Shown piece by piece: positions 1 to 9,240 of a stretch of 64,000 nucleotides of DNA. Location of the stretch: NCBI GenBank assembly GCA_949740725.1, contig CATJIO010000104.1, forward strand, positions 1-64,000, read 5' to 3'. The stretch's first letter is position 1, and every line of letters starts with the position of its first letter. Origin of the DNA: an uncultured Lachnospiraceae bacterium (GTDB taxonomy: Bacteria; Bacillota; Clostridia; Lachnospirales; Lachnospiraceae). The notes under the pieces are model-generated. The model did not search any database and was not told the DNA's origin. It saw only the letters and a list, made by a program, of their open reading frames with translations. The translations under genes and the position numbers were made by a program.

Positions 1-409
1 CATATTGATACTGCGTTTACTTATCTGAATCAGGATACGGGGTTATTTAAAATGGTAAATGTGCCGCTTCAGGGCAGCATTCTTGGGAAGTATCGCCGCA
101 GGACTTCTTACAGGAAGGCTAAAGTCCGGCAGATTATCGTATCTGCTTGCGGCAATGGGTGTCTGTATCATTCCAGCAGGAGCTGTATTCCTTTTCCCAT
201 CCAGCGTATTTATCCGATATGCGGTGAATGTGGTTTCCTTTTGTGGTATGCAGGCCGCGATCAGTATTTTTTCTATTTTTGTAATATCCATGATCCAGCA
301 GAATACACCAAATAAGCTGATAGGGAAGATTATGGCTTATACAGCCGCTGTTACGATGTGCGCCTAGCCTATTGGACACATAGTATATGGATATTTATTT
401 GACTGTTGA
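1..409 (+). pseudogene. Decayed MFS transporter (C-terminal part, cut by window start)
   Basis: The plus strand encodes several hydrophobic helices typical of a major facilitator efflux protein, ending with a conserved-looking segment around residues NKLIGKIMAYTAAV. The frame is interrupted by TAG at 365-367, yet the same frame continues with PIGHIVYGYLFD up to TGA at 407-409. The upstream end (1-58) is open in a different frame, so at least one frameshift and one nonsense change are present. The N-terminal half would lie outside the window. I infer a non-functional remnant; a sequencing error is possible but two independent lesions argue against it. Confidence 0.6.
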
Positions 410-433
410 CAGACGAGAATGATTCAGCGCATA

Positions 434-841
434 CTACATAGAGGTCATCGATGACAATACCGCCAAAAGCGCCATTAAGATTAAAAATACGCTCGCGCTA
501 AGGATGAATAAACATTTAAGTAACTTGTTCTGCCTGATAAAAGCAATGTAATACAGTATTCCAATTCCCAACCAAATAAAAAGGCGACGTATATCACTCA
601 GAATAAAACGATAGATATTCCAGTCCTTATATTCTTCGTAAGTTGGATCAGTTATATCTGCGTACCCAATCAAAATAATCATATGGCGAAATGCAGTAAA
701 AAAACAAAATCCCGCAATACAGCCAAATATCCATACATATTTTCGTGTTCTTTTCCATATGGCACATAATACACAGAAGATGATGCTGATAAAGATCCCG
801 GCAAAACTAAGCATAAAAGTAATTTGACCATAGGCTTCCAT
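434..841 (-). CDS. Small polytopic membrane protein, unknown function
   Basis: This encodes 135 residues with about four hydrophobic segments (roughly residues 7-28, 35-57, 88-108 and 112-132) separated by short basic loops, so it should sit in the cytoplasmic membrane. The frame is open further upstream to 1168, but I chose the ATG at 839-841 because GGAGG lies 6 nt upstream (848-852 on the plus strand) and the upstream extension has no membrane or domain character. No family is recognised. It stands alone between the MFS remnant and aspartokinase, transcribed away from the latter. Confidence 0.6.
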   Translation of the reverse strand: MEAYGQITFMLSFAGIFISIIFCVLCAIWKRTRKYVWIFGCIAGFCFFTAFRHMIILIGYADITDPTYEEYKDWNIYRFILSDIRRLFIWLGIGILYYIAFIRQNKLLKCLFILSASVFLILMALLAVLSSMTSM

Positions 842-852
842 ATTAATCCTCC

Positions 853-1184
853 AATCCCATCTGTTAACCTGACAGGTGGGAAATTTTTCCATACACCTTG
901 GCGCTATGTTCAGTTTAGCATATTGGGACTGTATCTGCAAGATTCCATTCACCACTTGACAATGTGGCGAGCCGCCTGCGCTCATTGTCTTGAGGCAGGA
1001 AACCCAGGATATGGTTGACTTCTGCCCTGTGGAAGAAACGCGTCCTGTGATGAACACCGGCAGTCCTGGACTTGGGCCGGGCTGGCGTCCAAACAGGTTT
1101 GCAGTATCCTTAGCCTGCGAATCCGAAATAAAATGGCATAATCTGGCCACCAATTCCATGATGAGCAAATCTGATAGAATTTCC
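853..1184. other. Intergenic stretch with no recognisable gene
   Basis: Both strands keep open frames here (a minus-strand extension of the membrane gene and a 69-residue plus frame at 990-1199), but neither shows a ribosome-binding site at a good start, a domain, or a convincing protein-like composition. It could be remnant DNA of a lost gene. Confidence 0.4.
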
Positions 1185-1233
1185 TTGTCTTTATCCTAGG
1201 AAAACGCTATAATGCTGAATATGTCTGTTTCAC

Positions 1234-1262
1234 TTGACATACCACAAAAATTACGGTATTAT
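1234..1262 (+). promoter_or_regulatory. Promoter for aspartokinase
   Basis: TTGACA (1234-1239), a 17-nt spacer and TATTAT (1257-1262) form a near-consensus sigma-A promoter about 70 nt upstream of the aspartokinase start. A second, weaker candidate is TTGTCT (1185-1190), 17 nt, TATAAT (1208-1213). The leader is too short for a lysine riboswitch. Confidence 0.65.
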
Positions 1263-1329
1263 TTTCAATGTGTGTCATAACCGCACAAAAGTCTATATAC
1301 GACGGACAAATTTGAGGAGAAATAGTGAT

Positions 1330-2649
1330 ATGAAAAAGGTTGTGAAGTTTGGAGGAAGTTCGTTGGCCAGCGCCAGGCAGTTTAAGAAGGTGGGAGAGAT
1401 TATCCGAGCGGATAAGGCCAGACGATATGTGGTTCCCTCTGCTCCTGGAAAACGGAATGACAAGGATGATAAGGTGACGGATCTGCTCTATCAGTGCTAC
1501 GATGCAGCGGTGGAGGGGAAAAGCTATAAAAAGATATTGGAGAAGATTAAAAGCCGGTATGAGGAGATCATTGAAGGTTTGGATGTGAATTTGAGCTTAG
1601 ATCACGAGTTTGCCAATATCGAGGAGAATTTTGCGAATAAGGCTGGAAGAGATTACGCCGCTTCCAGGGGAGAGTATTTAAACGGCATGATCATGGCCGC
1701 TTATTTGGGTTATGAGTTTATCGACGCGGCCCAGGTGATCTTCTTTGATGAGGATGGAAATTTTGAGCCGGAGAGTACGAACCAGGAATTAAAAGAGCGG
1801 CTGGAGCATGTGGAGCGGGCGGTTATCCCTGGATTTTACGGGGCGAAGCATGACGGATCCATTAAGACGTTTTCCAGAGGCGGATCGGATGTGACGGGCT
1901 CGATTGTAGCGAAGGCCATCCATGCGGATATGTATGAGAACTGGACGGACGTGTCGGGATTTTTGGTGGCTGATCCCAGGATTATTAAGAATCCGGAAGT
2001 GATTGAGACCATTACCTATAAGGAGCTTCGGGAATTGGCCTACATGGGCGCCAGCGTTCTCCACGAGGACGCGATTTTCCCGGTGCGTAAAGAGGGAATT
2101 CCCATCAATATCCGCAATACCAATCGGCCAGATGACAAAGGCACGCTGATTGTTGAGAGTACGGTGAGAAAGCCCCGGTATACCATTACTGGAATCGCCG
2201 GAAAGAAGGGTTTTTGCTCCATTAATATTGAAAAGGCCATGATGAATGCAGAAGTAGGCTTTGGCCGTAAAGTGTTGGAAGTTTTTGAGAATTATGGGAT
2301 TTCTTTTGAACATATGCCATCTGGTATTGATACGATGACCATTTTAGTTCACCAGTCGGAATTTGAGGAGTACGAGCAGTCGGTGATTGCTGGTATCCAT
2401 CGCGCGGTGGAGCCGGATTATCTGGAGATGGAGTCGGATTTGGCGTTGATTGCGGTGGTGGGAAGGGGGATGAAGGCTTCCAGAGGCACTGCCGGCCGGA
2501 TCTTTTCTGCCTTGGCCCATGCCAGAATCAATGTAAAGATGATCGATCAGGGCTCCAGTGAACTGAATATTATCATTGGCGTAAAGAATGCAGACTTTGA
2601 AGGGGCCATTAAGGCGATTTACGATATTTTCATCGCCACAGAGCTTTAA
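1330..2649 (+). CDS. Aspartate kinase
   Basis: The 439-residue protein catalyses ATP-dependent phosphorylation of L-aspartate, the first step to lysine, threonine, methionine and diaminopimelate. The N-terminus KKVVKFGGSSLAS is the conserved aspartokinase kinase-loop motif. The catalytic region continues through FSRGGSDVTGS (about residues 180-190) and TDVSGF, and the C-terminal third (from about residue 300) has the paired ACT-domain pattern used for amino acid feedback. The ATG at 1330 follows GAGGAGA at 1313-1319, so the longer upstream open frame is rejected. It is monocistronic, with its own promoter and a terminator downstream. The isozyme type (lysC, or threonine-sensitive) cannot be told from sequence alone. 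dapF at 31048 belongs to the same pathway. Confidence 0.95.
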   Translation: MKKVVKFGGSSLASARQFKKVGEIIRADKARRYVVPSAPGKRNDKDDKVTDLLYQCYDAAVEGKSYKKILEKIKSRYEEIIEGLDVNLSLDHEFANIEENFANKAGRDYAASRGEYLNGMIMAAYLGYEFIDAAQVIFFDEDGNFEPESTNQELKERLEHVERAVIPGFYGAKHDGSIKTFSRGGSDVTGSIVAKAIHADMYENWTDVSGFLVADPRIIKNPEVIETITYKELRELAYMGASVLHEDAIFPVRKEGIPINIRNTNRPDDKGTLIVESTVRKPRYTITGIAGKKGFCSINIEKAMMNAEVGFGRKVLEVFENYGISFEHMPSGIDTMTILVHQSEFEEYEQSVIAGIHRAVEPDYLEMESDLALIAVVGRGMKASRGTAGRIFSALAHARINVKMIDQGSSELNIIIGVKNADFEGAIKAIYDIFIATEL

Positions 2650-2695
2650 GTCTTAGAAATAAAATCAGGCTTTGGACAATACTGTGATGGAACCA

Positions 2696-2743
2696 GGCTG
2701 AGACGGATGCCGACGATATGGATCCGCCTTGGCCTTTCTTTTT
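2696..2743. terminator. Terminator between aspartokinase and gntR, possibly bidirectional
   Basis: A 13-bp imperfect stem (2696-2708 with 2722-2734, two G-U pairs and one mismatch) is followed by TTTCTTTTT on the plus strand. It lies between convergent genes. Confidence 0.7.
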
Positions 2744-3416
2744 ATAAATAGATGCTCTGCAGCCCCATTTCGTTAAAAATCAGAGAAAAGGAGGCCTGCT
2801 TGGACTGCTCCAGATGAAAATTCATTTTTTCAGCGGCTTTCTTCCAGTCATTCTGCAGGCAGGAGCAAACGATATTAAGATGCTCTTTAAAGGTATCTTC
2901 TAAACGGCAGCTATCTACATCTCCGGTCATATAACGAAAACGCGCGTCCTGTGTCTGGATTTGGTTATAATTTTGCTGAAGATAAATATTGGGGCAGGCG
3001 TTAATGATCAGGGAATGAAATGCGGAATCCAGGTCATAAACATAGTCATTATTCAGTGCGCATTCGCTTTTTACGTCTTTGTGCTGAAAGATATGATAAA
3101 ATTCTTTTAAGCTGTTGGTGGGGATCAACGGTCCGTAGTTTAGAAGGATATAAGGCTCATAGAGCATCCGGACTTCAAAAATCATATTAATTGTATCAGT
3201 GGAAAGGGGCATTACCATAATTCCTTTTTTGGGCTTTATTTCGATCAATCCCTCCTGCTCCAGACGGCTAAGGGCATCGCGTATCGGCGTACGGCTCAGC
3301 TTTAATTCCCCGGTAAGGATTTCTTCGTTTAAAAAGGAACCGGGAGCATATTCACAGGTGACGATCTTTCGGCGGATGGTGCTGTAAGCTACCGTTTTTA
3401 AATTTATCTTTGGCAT
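2742..3416 (-). CDS. GntR-family (FCD-type) transcriptional regulator
   Basis: The 224-residue protein has an N-terminal winged helix (about residues 5-70, with LSRTPIRDALSRLEQEGLI) followed by an all-helical ligand-sensing domain of the FCD class, usually metal-dependent and responsive to sugar acids or other carboxylates. The start MPKINLK at 3416 is preferred over the frame's upstream extension because it begins just before the helix-turn-helix domain and has AGGGGA about 10 nt upstream. It is divergent from the dehydrogenase/ABC operon starting at 3686. The palindrome GTATAC just after that operon's -10 box is the likely binding site, so I infer local control of the operon, probably repression relieved by the imported substrate or a breakdown product. 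Confidence 0.9.
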   Translation of the reverse strand: MPKINLKTVAYSTIRRKIVTCEYAPGSFLNEEILTGELKLSRTPIRDALSRLEQEGLIEIKPKKGIMVMPLSTDTINMIFEVRMLYEPYILLNYGPLIPTNSLKEFYHIFQHKDVKSECALNNDYVYDLDSAFHSLIINACPNIYLQQNYNQIQTQDARFRYMTGDVDSCRLEDTFKEHLNIVCSCLQNDWKKAAEKMNFHLEQSKQASFSLIFNEMGLQSIYL

Positions 3417-3615
3417 GGCTACATATTCCCCTGTTCTTGGTTTTCTCTGTTTTTGAAATATACATGATAAAATATTAACATAAATCAAGAGGAAATTCAA
3501 TTCATTTCGTCAAAAAACCAGGGAAAGCAGCAGAAGATATTTGTCAATAAAAACAAAAATATAAGAGGAAATCACATTTTTTTTTCAAAAAATGTTGTGA
3601 TTTTACACATACTTA

Positions 3616-3656
3616 TTGACATTTGACTAAAAAGTGACTATAATCATGATGTATAC
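3616..3656 (+). promoter_or_regulatory. Consensus promoter with GTATAC operator for the dehydrogenase/ABC operon
   Basis: TTGACA (3616-3621), a 17-nt spacer and TATAAT (3639-3644) are perfect consensus. The palindrome GTATAC at 3651-3656 covers the expected transcription start, a position where a bound repressor would block initiation. FCD-type GntR proteins often bind GTATAC-cored palindromes, and such a regulator is encoded divergently. Confidence 0.8.
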
Positions 3657-3685
3657 AACACGAGGTACAACAGGGAGGAATCCAC

Positions 3686-4711
3686 ATGAAAGCTATGTTT
3701 ATTGACGCGCCTGGCAAGGTGACAATCCGTGATGTCGAAATGCCGGTGAGAAAAAAGGGCGAGGTTTTGCTAAAACTTCTGTATGGGGGGATATGCGGCA
3801 GCGATCTTGGCTCTTACCGGGGAACCTTTGCATATTTTGATTATCCCAGGATTCCGGGGCATGAGTTCTCTGCCGAGGTGATAGAAGCAGACGAGGATAA
3901 TGCCTGGGGTATTAAACCAGGTATGATCGTCACTTGCAACCCCTACTTTAACTGCGGACATTGTTATTCCTGCCAGAATGGAATTGTAAATGCCTGCATG
4001 GACAACCAGACCATGGGTTGTCAAATGGATGGGGCTTTCTGTCAATACATAACCATGCCCATTGAACGGGTATATGATGGCAAGGGTATGGAGCCTAAGA
4101 CGCTGGCGGCTATTGAACCTTTCTGTATTAGTTATCACGGCGTATGCCGGGGGAATGTAAAAGAAGGGGATCGGGTGCTGGTGGTAGGCGCTGGAACTAT
4201 TGGCGTGTTAGCCGCGGTGGCGGCAAAGTCCAAAGGCGCATCCGTTTACGTCTCTGATGTATTGAGCGGAAAGCTGGAGGCAGCGAAGAAATTCGGGGTG
4301 GATGGAACGATTCTAAACGATTCACCGGAGAATTTTCTAAAGTCTGTAAATGAGGTGACTGACGGAGATGGATTTGATGTGACCATTGAGGCAGTGGGGC
4401 TTCCCTCGACTTTTCAGAACTGCATTGATGCGTGCTGCTTCGGGGGCCGCTTGGTGCTCATCGGCGTGGGGAAGAAAAACCTGGACTTTAATTTTACCTT
4501 GATTCAGAAGAAGGAGCTGAATATATTTGGTTCTAGAAATGCGCTGAAGAAGGATTTTCTGGAGCTTATTGATTTAGTTAATGCCGGGAAGGCTCCCCTG
4601 GATAAGATTATTACCAATGTATATCCTTTTGACGAGGCGGCGAAGGCCTTTGAAGATTTCTCCAATAGTCCAGGAGATATGCTCAAAGTTATTTTTGATT
4701 TTTCTGCTTAG
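3686..4711 (+). CDS. Zinc-dependent medium-chain alcohol/polyol dehydrogenase
   Basis: The 341-residue protein belongs to the MDR family (sorbitol/threonine dehydrogenase-like). The catalytic zinc site is visible as ICGSD (Cys about 37) and GHEFSAEVIE. A structural zinc lobe has four cysteines in NCGHCYSCQNGIVNAC (about residues 93-107). The Rossmann signature VVGAGTIGVLAA (about 167-178) binds NAD(H) or NADP(H). It probably oxidises a secondary hydroxyl on the substrate imported by the downstream ABC system. The exact substrate cannot be read from the sequence. The start has GGGAGG 9-10 nt upstream. It is first gene of the operon running to 10168. Confidence 0.92.
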   Translation: MKAMFIDAPGKVTIRDVEMPVRKKGEVLLKLLYGGICGSDLGSYRGTFAYFDYPRIPGHEFSAEVIEADEDNAWGIKPGMIVTCNPYFNCGHCYSCQNGIVNACMDNQTMGCQMDGAFCQYITMPIERVYDGKGMEPKTLAAIEPFCISYHGVCRGNVKEGDRVLVVGAGTIGVLAAVAAKSKGASVYVSDVLSGKLEAAKKFGVDGTILNDSPENFLKSVNEVTDGDGFDVTIEAVGLPSTFQNCIDACCFGGRLVLIGVGKKNLDFNFTLIQKKELNIFGSRNALKKDFLELIDLVNAGKAPLDKIITNVYPFDEAAKAFEDFSNSPGDMLKVIFDFSA

Positions 4712-4779
4712 TAAACAATGCAGTAATCAATGACTGTACCGCAAGGAAGATTCTTTCTCTGCACAGAGCAGAGTGAGAA

Positions 4780-4805
4780 GGCCTTTTGCGAAGAATGAAA
4801 AGGCC
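4780..4805 (+). promoter_or_regulatory. Intra-operon hairpin before the binding-protein gene
   Basis: GGCCTTTT (4780-4787) and AAAAGGCC (4798-4805) form a perfect 8-bp stem with a 10-nt loop, 33 nt before the binding-protein start. No U-run follows directly, so a 5' mRNA-stabilising or processing element is more likely than a full terminator. Confidence 0.5.
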
Positions 4806-4838
4806 GAATAAAAATTATTTTTTATAGGAGGAACATTT

Positions 4839-5987
4839 ATGAAATTAAGAAAAGTGACAGCATTGGCGGCGGCTGGAATCATGGCAGTAAGTCTTGTTGG
4901 ATGCGGCGGATCAAATGAAGCTGCGGCTACCACAGCTGCAACAACTACTGCAGCCGCGGAAACCACCGTTGCAGAAAAGACGGAGGAAGCTCCGGAGGAA
5001 ACCACTGCAGAAGAAGCAAAGGAAGACGGTAAGGCAGAGGCCAAGGGAATCCGGGTTGGATTTACAAACAGCTATAATGGAAACAGCTACCGTCAGACCG
5101 AAGAGAAGCAGATGCAGATTGTTGCAGATAAGTTGATCGCGGACGGCTATATCAGCGAATATACCGTTGCTGAGGCAAATCAGGATACAGCGACCCAGAT
5201 TTCCCAGATTGAAGACTTTATCACCCAGGGGTATGACATCATTATCGTTGACCCAGCTTCCACCAGCTCCTTAAACAACGCGATTATGGAGGCCTGTGAT
5301 GCCGGTATTCCGGTAATTACCGTAAATGATGGACCGGTAGACTGCGATCATGAGCTCCTCTATCAGATGTTCTTTGAGAATGAAGCAATGACTCAGGCTC
5401 TTACTGAGTATGTGTGCGAGCAGATGGGCGGATCCGGAAACCTGATTGAGCTGCGGGGTACTGCAGGAACCACAACTGATGATCAGTTCCATCAGGGCGT
5501 TCTGTCTGCACTGGAGAAGTATCCAGATGTTAAGGTTGTTTCCGAAATTTATACCGACTGGACTGCTTCCAAGGCGCAGACCGAATTAAACAGCGTACTT
5601 CCTACTTTATCTGATGTTAAGGGTTTAGTTACCCAGGGTGGGGATGCCTATGCGGCAGTTCAGGCATTCCTTTCCGCAGGCTACTCTGAGGCGGATCTTC
5701 CAGTTATTGCAGGCGACAACCGTGGCAGCTTCCTGAATTGGTGGGCAGAGGAAGCTCCTGAGGGGTACAAGACCCTGTCAGCAGCAAGCAATCCTTGGAT
5801 TGGCGCTATGTCTCTCTATGTAGCTGTTGACATCTGCAACGGTGATACTGTAGCAAACAACATGTCTGTTCCGTTCGGCATGGTTGACGCAGACGCGCTT
5901 CCCAATTACACTGGTCTTGGGGATGATGATGTTGCGTTTACCGAAATGTCCTGGGATGATATCCGCACCCAGATTGAGGCTCAGTAA
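4839..5987 (+). CDS. Ribose-type ABC transporter substrate-binding lipoprotein
   Basis: The 382-residue protein begins with a lipoprotein signal peptide ending in a lipobox before Cys (SLVGC, about residue 23). An Ala/Thr/Glu-rich low-complexity linker follows to about residue 68, then a type I periplasmic-binding fold (GIRVGFTNSYNGNSYRQTEEKQ onward, with DFITQGYDIIIVDPAS typical of RbsB-like proteins). It is therefore tethered outside the membrane and delivers a small sugar or sugar-like ligand to the transporter encoded at 6802-10168. GGAGG lies 7 nt before the ATG. Hairpins flank the gene on both sides (4780-4805 and 6027-6056), suggesting it is expressed in excess of its neighbours. Confidence 0.93.
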   Translation: MKLRKVTALAAAGIMAVSLVGCGGSNEAAATTAATTTAAAETTVAEKTEEAPEETTAEEAKEDGKAEAKGIRVGFTNSYNGNSYRQTEEKQMQIVADKLIADGYISEYTVAEANQDTATQISQIEDFITQGYDIIIVDPASTSSLNNAIMEACDAGIPVITVNDGPVDCDHELLYQMFFENEAMTQALTEYVCEQMGGSGNLIELRGTAGTTTDDQFHQGVLSALEKYPDVKVVSEIYTDWTASKAQTELNSVLPTLSDVKGLVTQGGDAYAAVQAFLSAGYSEADLPVIAGDNRGSFLNWWAEEAPEGYKTLSAASNPWIGAMSLYVAVDICNGDTVANNMSVPFGMVDADALPNYTGLGDDDVAFTEMSWDDIRTQIEAQ

Positions 5988-6026
5988 GGCCAAAACAAAC
6001 CAACCAAACAGTTGAGCATGATGTGA

Positions 6027-6056
6027 GGGGATGGGGCAAGGTTCTGCCGCATCCCC
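6027..6056 (+). promoter_or_regulatory. Hairpin after the binding-protein gene (attenuator or stabiliser)
   Basis: GGGGATG (6027-6033) pairs with CATCCCC (6050-6056), extended by an inner GGC/GCC pair, and is followed by CTTTTGG. This is a partial terminator or 3' stabiliser that would reduce transcription into the cyclase and transporter genes. Confidence 0.5.
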
Positions 6057-6077
6057 CTTTTGGAAATGAGGAATGTG

Positions 6078-6776
6078 ATGAATACACTTGAAAAATTCTT
6101 GGATTTTGTTGCCGCTTCGAAATTTGTAGACATGACCCACCCTTTAGAGGAAGGGATCCCTCACTGGCCTACACAGGCTGGAGTAACCATTCACCCGGGG
6201 ATGAACTATGTTGAGGACGGTTCGTTTTGGAGAAATGTAACGTTCTGTGAACATACAGGAACCCATATTGATGCACTTTCCCACTTCATTGAGGGCGGGG
6301 AAAATGTAGACGAAATTCCTATTGAACGGCTGATTGGGCGGGGAGTCAATATTGACGCCACAGGCATCGCCCCTGGAGGGGTAACCTCCGCTGACGATGT
6401 GAAAAAATTTGAAGCCCAGCACGGGCTCCTGCAAAAGGGCGATTTAGTATTCTTCCGCTTTGGATGGGATAAAAAGTGGAAAACCGGGGAAGAGGGCAAG
6501 GCCTTTATGGAAAACTGGCCGGGGATTTCAAAGGAGACGGCAGAATATCTCCTTGAAAAAGGAATCAGCGCTGTAGGGACGGATGCCTCGGCTTTGGATG
6601 CCGCCAATACGCCGAATCCGGCCCACAAGGTGCTGCTGGGAAATGGCGTGAATATCATTGAAAATGTAGATAAATTGGATACTCTTCCCGCCTTTTTCGG
6701 CGTTATAGGGCTTCCCTGCCGTTTCAAAGGCGGATCAGGCTCAACCATGCGTCTGATTGCAGTACTGGATAAATAA
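6078..6776 (+). CDS. Cyclase / kynurenine-formamidase-like hydrolase
   Basis: The 232-residue protein carries the metal-binding HxGTHxD motif (EHTGTHIDALSHF, about residues 56-68) of the cyclase family (PF04199), which includes arylformamidases and isatin hydrolase. These are metal-dependent amide or lactone hydrolases. GAGG at 6068-6071 sets the ATG at 6078; an in-frame ATG at 6066 is less well placed. It sits inside an ABC operon between the binding protein and the ATPase, so its substrate is probably related to the imported compound, for example a lactone formed by the upstream dehydrogenase. That is inference. Confidence 0.85.
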   Translation: MNTLEKFLDFVAASKFVDMTHPLEEGIPHWPTQAGVTIHPGMNYVEDGSFWRNVTFCEHTGTHIDALSHFIEGGENVDEIPIERLIGRGVNIDATGIAPGGVTSADDVKKFEAQHGLLQKGDLVFFRFGWDKKWKTGEEGKAFMENWPGISKETAEYLLEKGISAVGTDASALDAANTPNPAHKVLLGNGVNIIENVDKLDTLPAFFGVIGLPCRFKGGSGSTMRLIAVLDK

Positions 6777-6801
6777 CATTGTTAGAAAGGAAGTGATCCG
6801 C

Positions 6802-9240
6802 TTGAGACATAAGGAAAACCAGAAGCCTTACCTGAGCCTGAAAAATATCGATCGCTTTTTCGGCATTACCAAGGCGCTGCAGGGGGTAAATCTGGATATA
6901 TATGAGGGCGAGGTTATCGGGCTTGTGGGACCAAACGGAGCCGGCAAGTCCACATTGATGAAGATTCTGACCGGCGTCCTTCCAATGACAAATGGGGAAA
7001 TCATTTATAATGGTTCGTCGGAAGGAAATTATAATGCCCGTACAGCCAAACAGATTGGCGTAAACTGCGCATACCAGGATTTATCCCTCTGTACCAATTT
7101 AAGCATCTTTGAAAACTTTGCTATGCTAAATGTCAGCCACAGCATTGCTCCAAGCAAAAACTGGAGAAATCAGACAAAAGCAGAGGTAAAAAAGCTCATC
7201 GAGACCTATTTTCCAGGAAGCAATATCGATATAATGAAGCCTCTGGAAACCTTAAGTCTGACCGATCGTCAGGTTGTAGAGATCTGTAAGACCCTGATGG
7301 CGGATAACTTAAAGATCCTGATCTTGGATGAGCCTACCAGCGCCTTGTCTTCGGATAAGGCTAAACAGTTGCACAAAATCGTTGCTGATTTAAGCGCAAA
7401 AGGCGTCGCGGTCATTTACATTTCCCATAAACTGGATGAAATACGTGTTGTTTCTGACCGCATTGTACTCCTGACCAATGGCCAGAACAAGGGTGAATTC
7501 TATTCGGACGAGATCACCCAGGATGAATTGATTGCCCACATGGGAGGCGCATCGGAGAAAAAAGAGCGGATCAATCTGGACTTTTCCAACCAGCCAGACA
7601 TGCTGAAGATCACAAACTTAAACGCCAGGGGATTAAATGATATTAATCTTTATTTGAAAAAGGGAGAGATTATCGGAATATCCGGCCTTGCCGGTTCCGG
7701 CCAGCAGGAATTGCTGCAGCAGATTTTTTCGGCTAGGAAAAAGAATATTCAGGGCATTGAGCTGAATGGCCAGCTTTCCTATGTTTCCGGTGACAGGGCC
7801 ACAGAAGGTGTGTTCCAATTCTGGAATATCCGGAACAATATTTTGATTGCCAATCTTGACCGGGTAAAGGGAAAGCTTCTGATTGACAGCAAAAAAGCAG
7901 ACGAATCAGCCCAAAGCTGGTACGACAAGTTAAAATTCCGGGCAGAGGGAATAGATAGCAATATCATGTCTCTTTCGGGAGGTAATCAGCAGAAGGCGCT
8001 GATTGCACGAGGCATCGCCTCGGAGGCAGATATCATTATCTTAAATGACCCCACCGCTGGTGTGGATATCGGGACAAAACAGGACATCTATAAACTTCTT
8101 GATGAAACCCGTGAAATGGGCAAGTCCATTATTTTATATTCGACTGAAGATTTGGAAATGGAAATTTGCGACAGAGTGTATGTAATGCGGGACGGCTACA
8201 TTACAAAGGAGCTGAAGGGAGAGGAAATCGATGTTCCGAATCTTGTAAAAGCATCATTTATCGAAACCGAGAAGAAAGAAATAGTGGAAAAAAAGAAAAA
8301 CGGATTCTCACAGTATATGACCGCTCCCTGGATGCTGCCTCTGCTCACTTTGATTGTGATTTTTGCAGCCAATGTGATGATCAATCCTAACCTGATGTCT
8401 TACACAGGCCTGCGGATGAAGATCAGTTCCGCATTGCCTCTGATCTTTGCTGCATTAGGCCAGATGTTTATTGTCATGTGCGGTGACGTGGATATGGGAA
8501 ATGGGTATTCTATTGGCCTGGTAAATGTAATTGTAGGGATATGGCTGACAGGAAGCCCGCTGCTTGGGCTGTTAGGGCTTGTGATCTTTATTGGGCTGTA
8601 TATGGTCCTGGCTGCGCTGATCAAGATCCGTCAGATTCCGGCTATTGTTGTTACCATGGGAGCGCAGTTTGTGTGGTATGGTATGGCGCTGCTGATCTGT
8701 CCTACTCCGGGAGGAGCATGCCCTCAGTGGCTGTCAGATTTTCTGCGGTTTAAGATGCCGATTATCCCTCTGCCCATTGTTATCGCTGCAGTGACTGGCC
8801 TGGCATGCTGGTATTTTCTGTTCCGCTGCAGGTACGGGATCATTCTCCGGGGATCTGGAAATAATGTCCAGGCGCTGGAGCGTTCCGGCTGGAGCCATTT
8901 GGTGGCAAAGATAGTTGCATATGGAATCTCAGGTTTCTTTGTGGTCCTTGCAGGCATGGCTTACACCAATACCTGCAATGGCGCGGATGCCAACAGCTCG
9001 GTAAATTATAACATGATGTCCATTGCCACGGTTATCCTTGGGGGCTGTGACATGGCCGGCGGCCTTCCGGTGCCTGTGGGTGTCGTTATGGCTGCGATCG
9101 TTATGAATCTTATCAATTCTCTGCTGACAGCCATGAAGATGAATTCGAACTATCAGACGGCGATTATCGGACTTATCCTGATCGGTGTCCTCGCCCTGAA
9201 GTTCCTGATTCACAGAAAGGAGCGTGGTCGTTGTGAATAA
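6802..9240 (+). CDS. Ribose-type ABC ATPase fused to permease
   Basis: The 812-residue product joins an RbsA-like tandem ATPase to an RbsC-like permease. The first ATPase has Walker A GPNGAGKS (about residue 43) and Walker B LILDEPTSALSS. The second has a degenerate P-loop (GLAGSGQQE), a good signature LSGGNQQK and IILNDPTAGVD, where the usual catalytic DEP is changed to NDP. From about residue 505 there are eight or more membrane helices of the BPD_transp_2 type. These are normally separate proteins. The TTG at 6802 is chosen because AAGGA lies 9 nt upstream; no ATG is available before the Walker A region. The end overlaps the next permease by 8 nt. I infer that the fused permease pairs with the one at 9233. 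Confidence 0.9.
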   Translation: MRHKENQKPYLSLKNIDRFFGITKALQGVNLDIYEGEVIGLVGPNGAGKSTLMKILTGVLPMTNGEIIYNGSSEGNYNARTAKQIGVNCAYQDLSLCTNLSIFENFAMLNVSHSIAPSKNWRNQTKAEVKKLIETYFPGSNIDIMKPLETLSLTDRQVVEICKTLMADNLKILILDEPTSALSSDKAKQLHKIVADLSAKGVAVIYISHKLDEIRVVSDRIVLLTNGQNKGEFYSDEITQDELIAHMGGASEKKERINLDFSNQPDMLKITNLNARGLNDINLYLKKGEIIGISGLAGSGQQELLQQIFSARKKNIQGIELNGQLSYVSGDRATEGVFQFWNIRNNILIANLDRVKGKLLIDSKKADESAQSWYDKLKFRAEGIDSNIMSLSGGNQQKALIARGIASEADIIILNDPTAGVDIGTKQDIYKLLDETREMGKSIILYSTEDLEMEICDRVYVMRDGYITKELKGEEIDVPNLVKASFIETEKKEIVEKKKNGFSQYMTAPWMLPLLTLIVIFAANVMINPNLMSYTGLRMKISSALPLIFAALGQMFIVMCGDVDMGNGYSIGLVNVIVGIWLTGSPLLGLLGLVIFIGLYMVLAALIKIRQIPAIVVTMGAQFVWYGMALLICPTPGGACPQWLSDFLRFKMPIIPLPIVIAAVTGLACWYFLFRCRYGIILRGSGNNVQALERSGWSHLVAKIVAYGISGFFVVLAGMAYTNTCNGADANSSVNYNMMSIATVILGGCDMAGGLPVPVGVVMAAIVMNLINSLLTAMKMNSNYQTAIIGLILIGVLALKFLIHRKERGRCE

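Noticed and set aside
842..1168. N-terminal extension of the small membrane protein
   Set aside because: A good GGAGG sits immediately before the internal ATG at 841, and the extension lacks membrane or domain features.
990..1199. 69-residue plus-strand open frame
   Set aside because: No ribosome-binding site, no domain and protein-unlike composition; it is left as unassigned intergenic sequence.
1200..1329. Possible lysine riboswitch before aspartokinase
   Set aside because: The leader from the predicted start is only about 65 nt, far too short, and no terminator or L-box features are visible.
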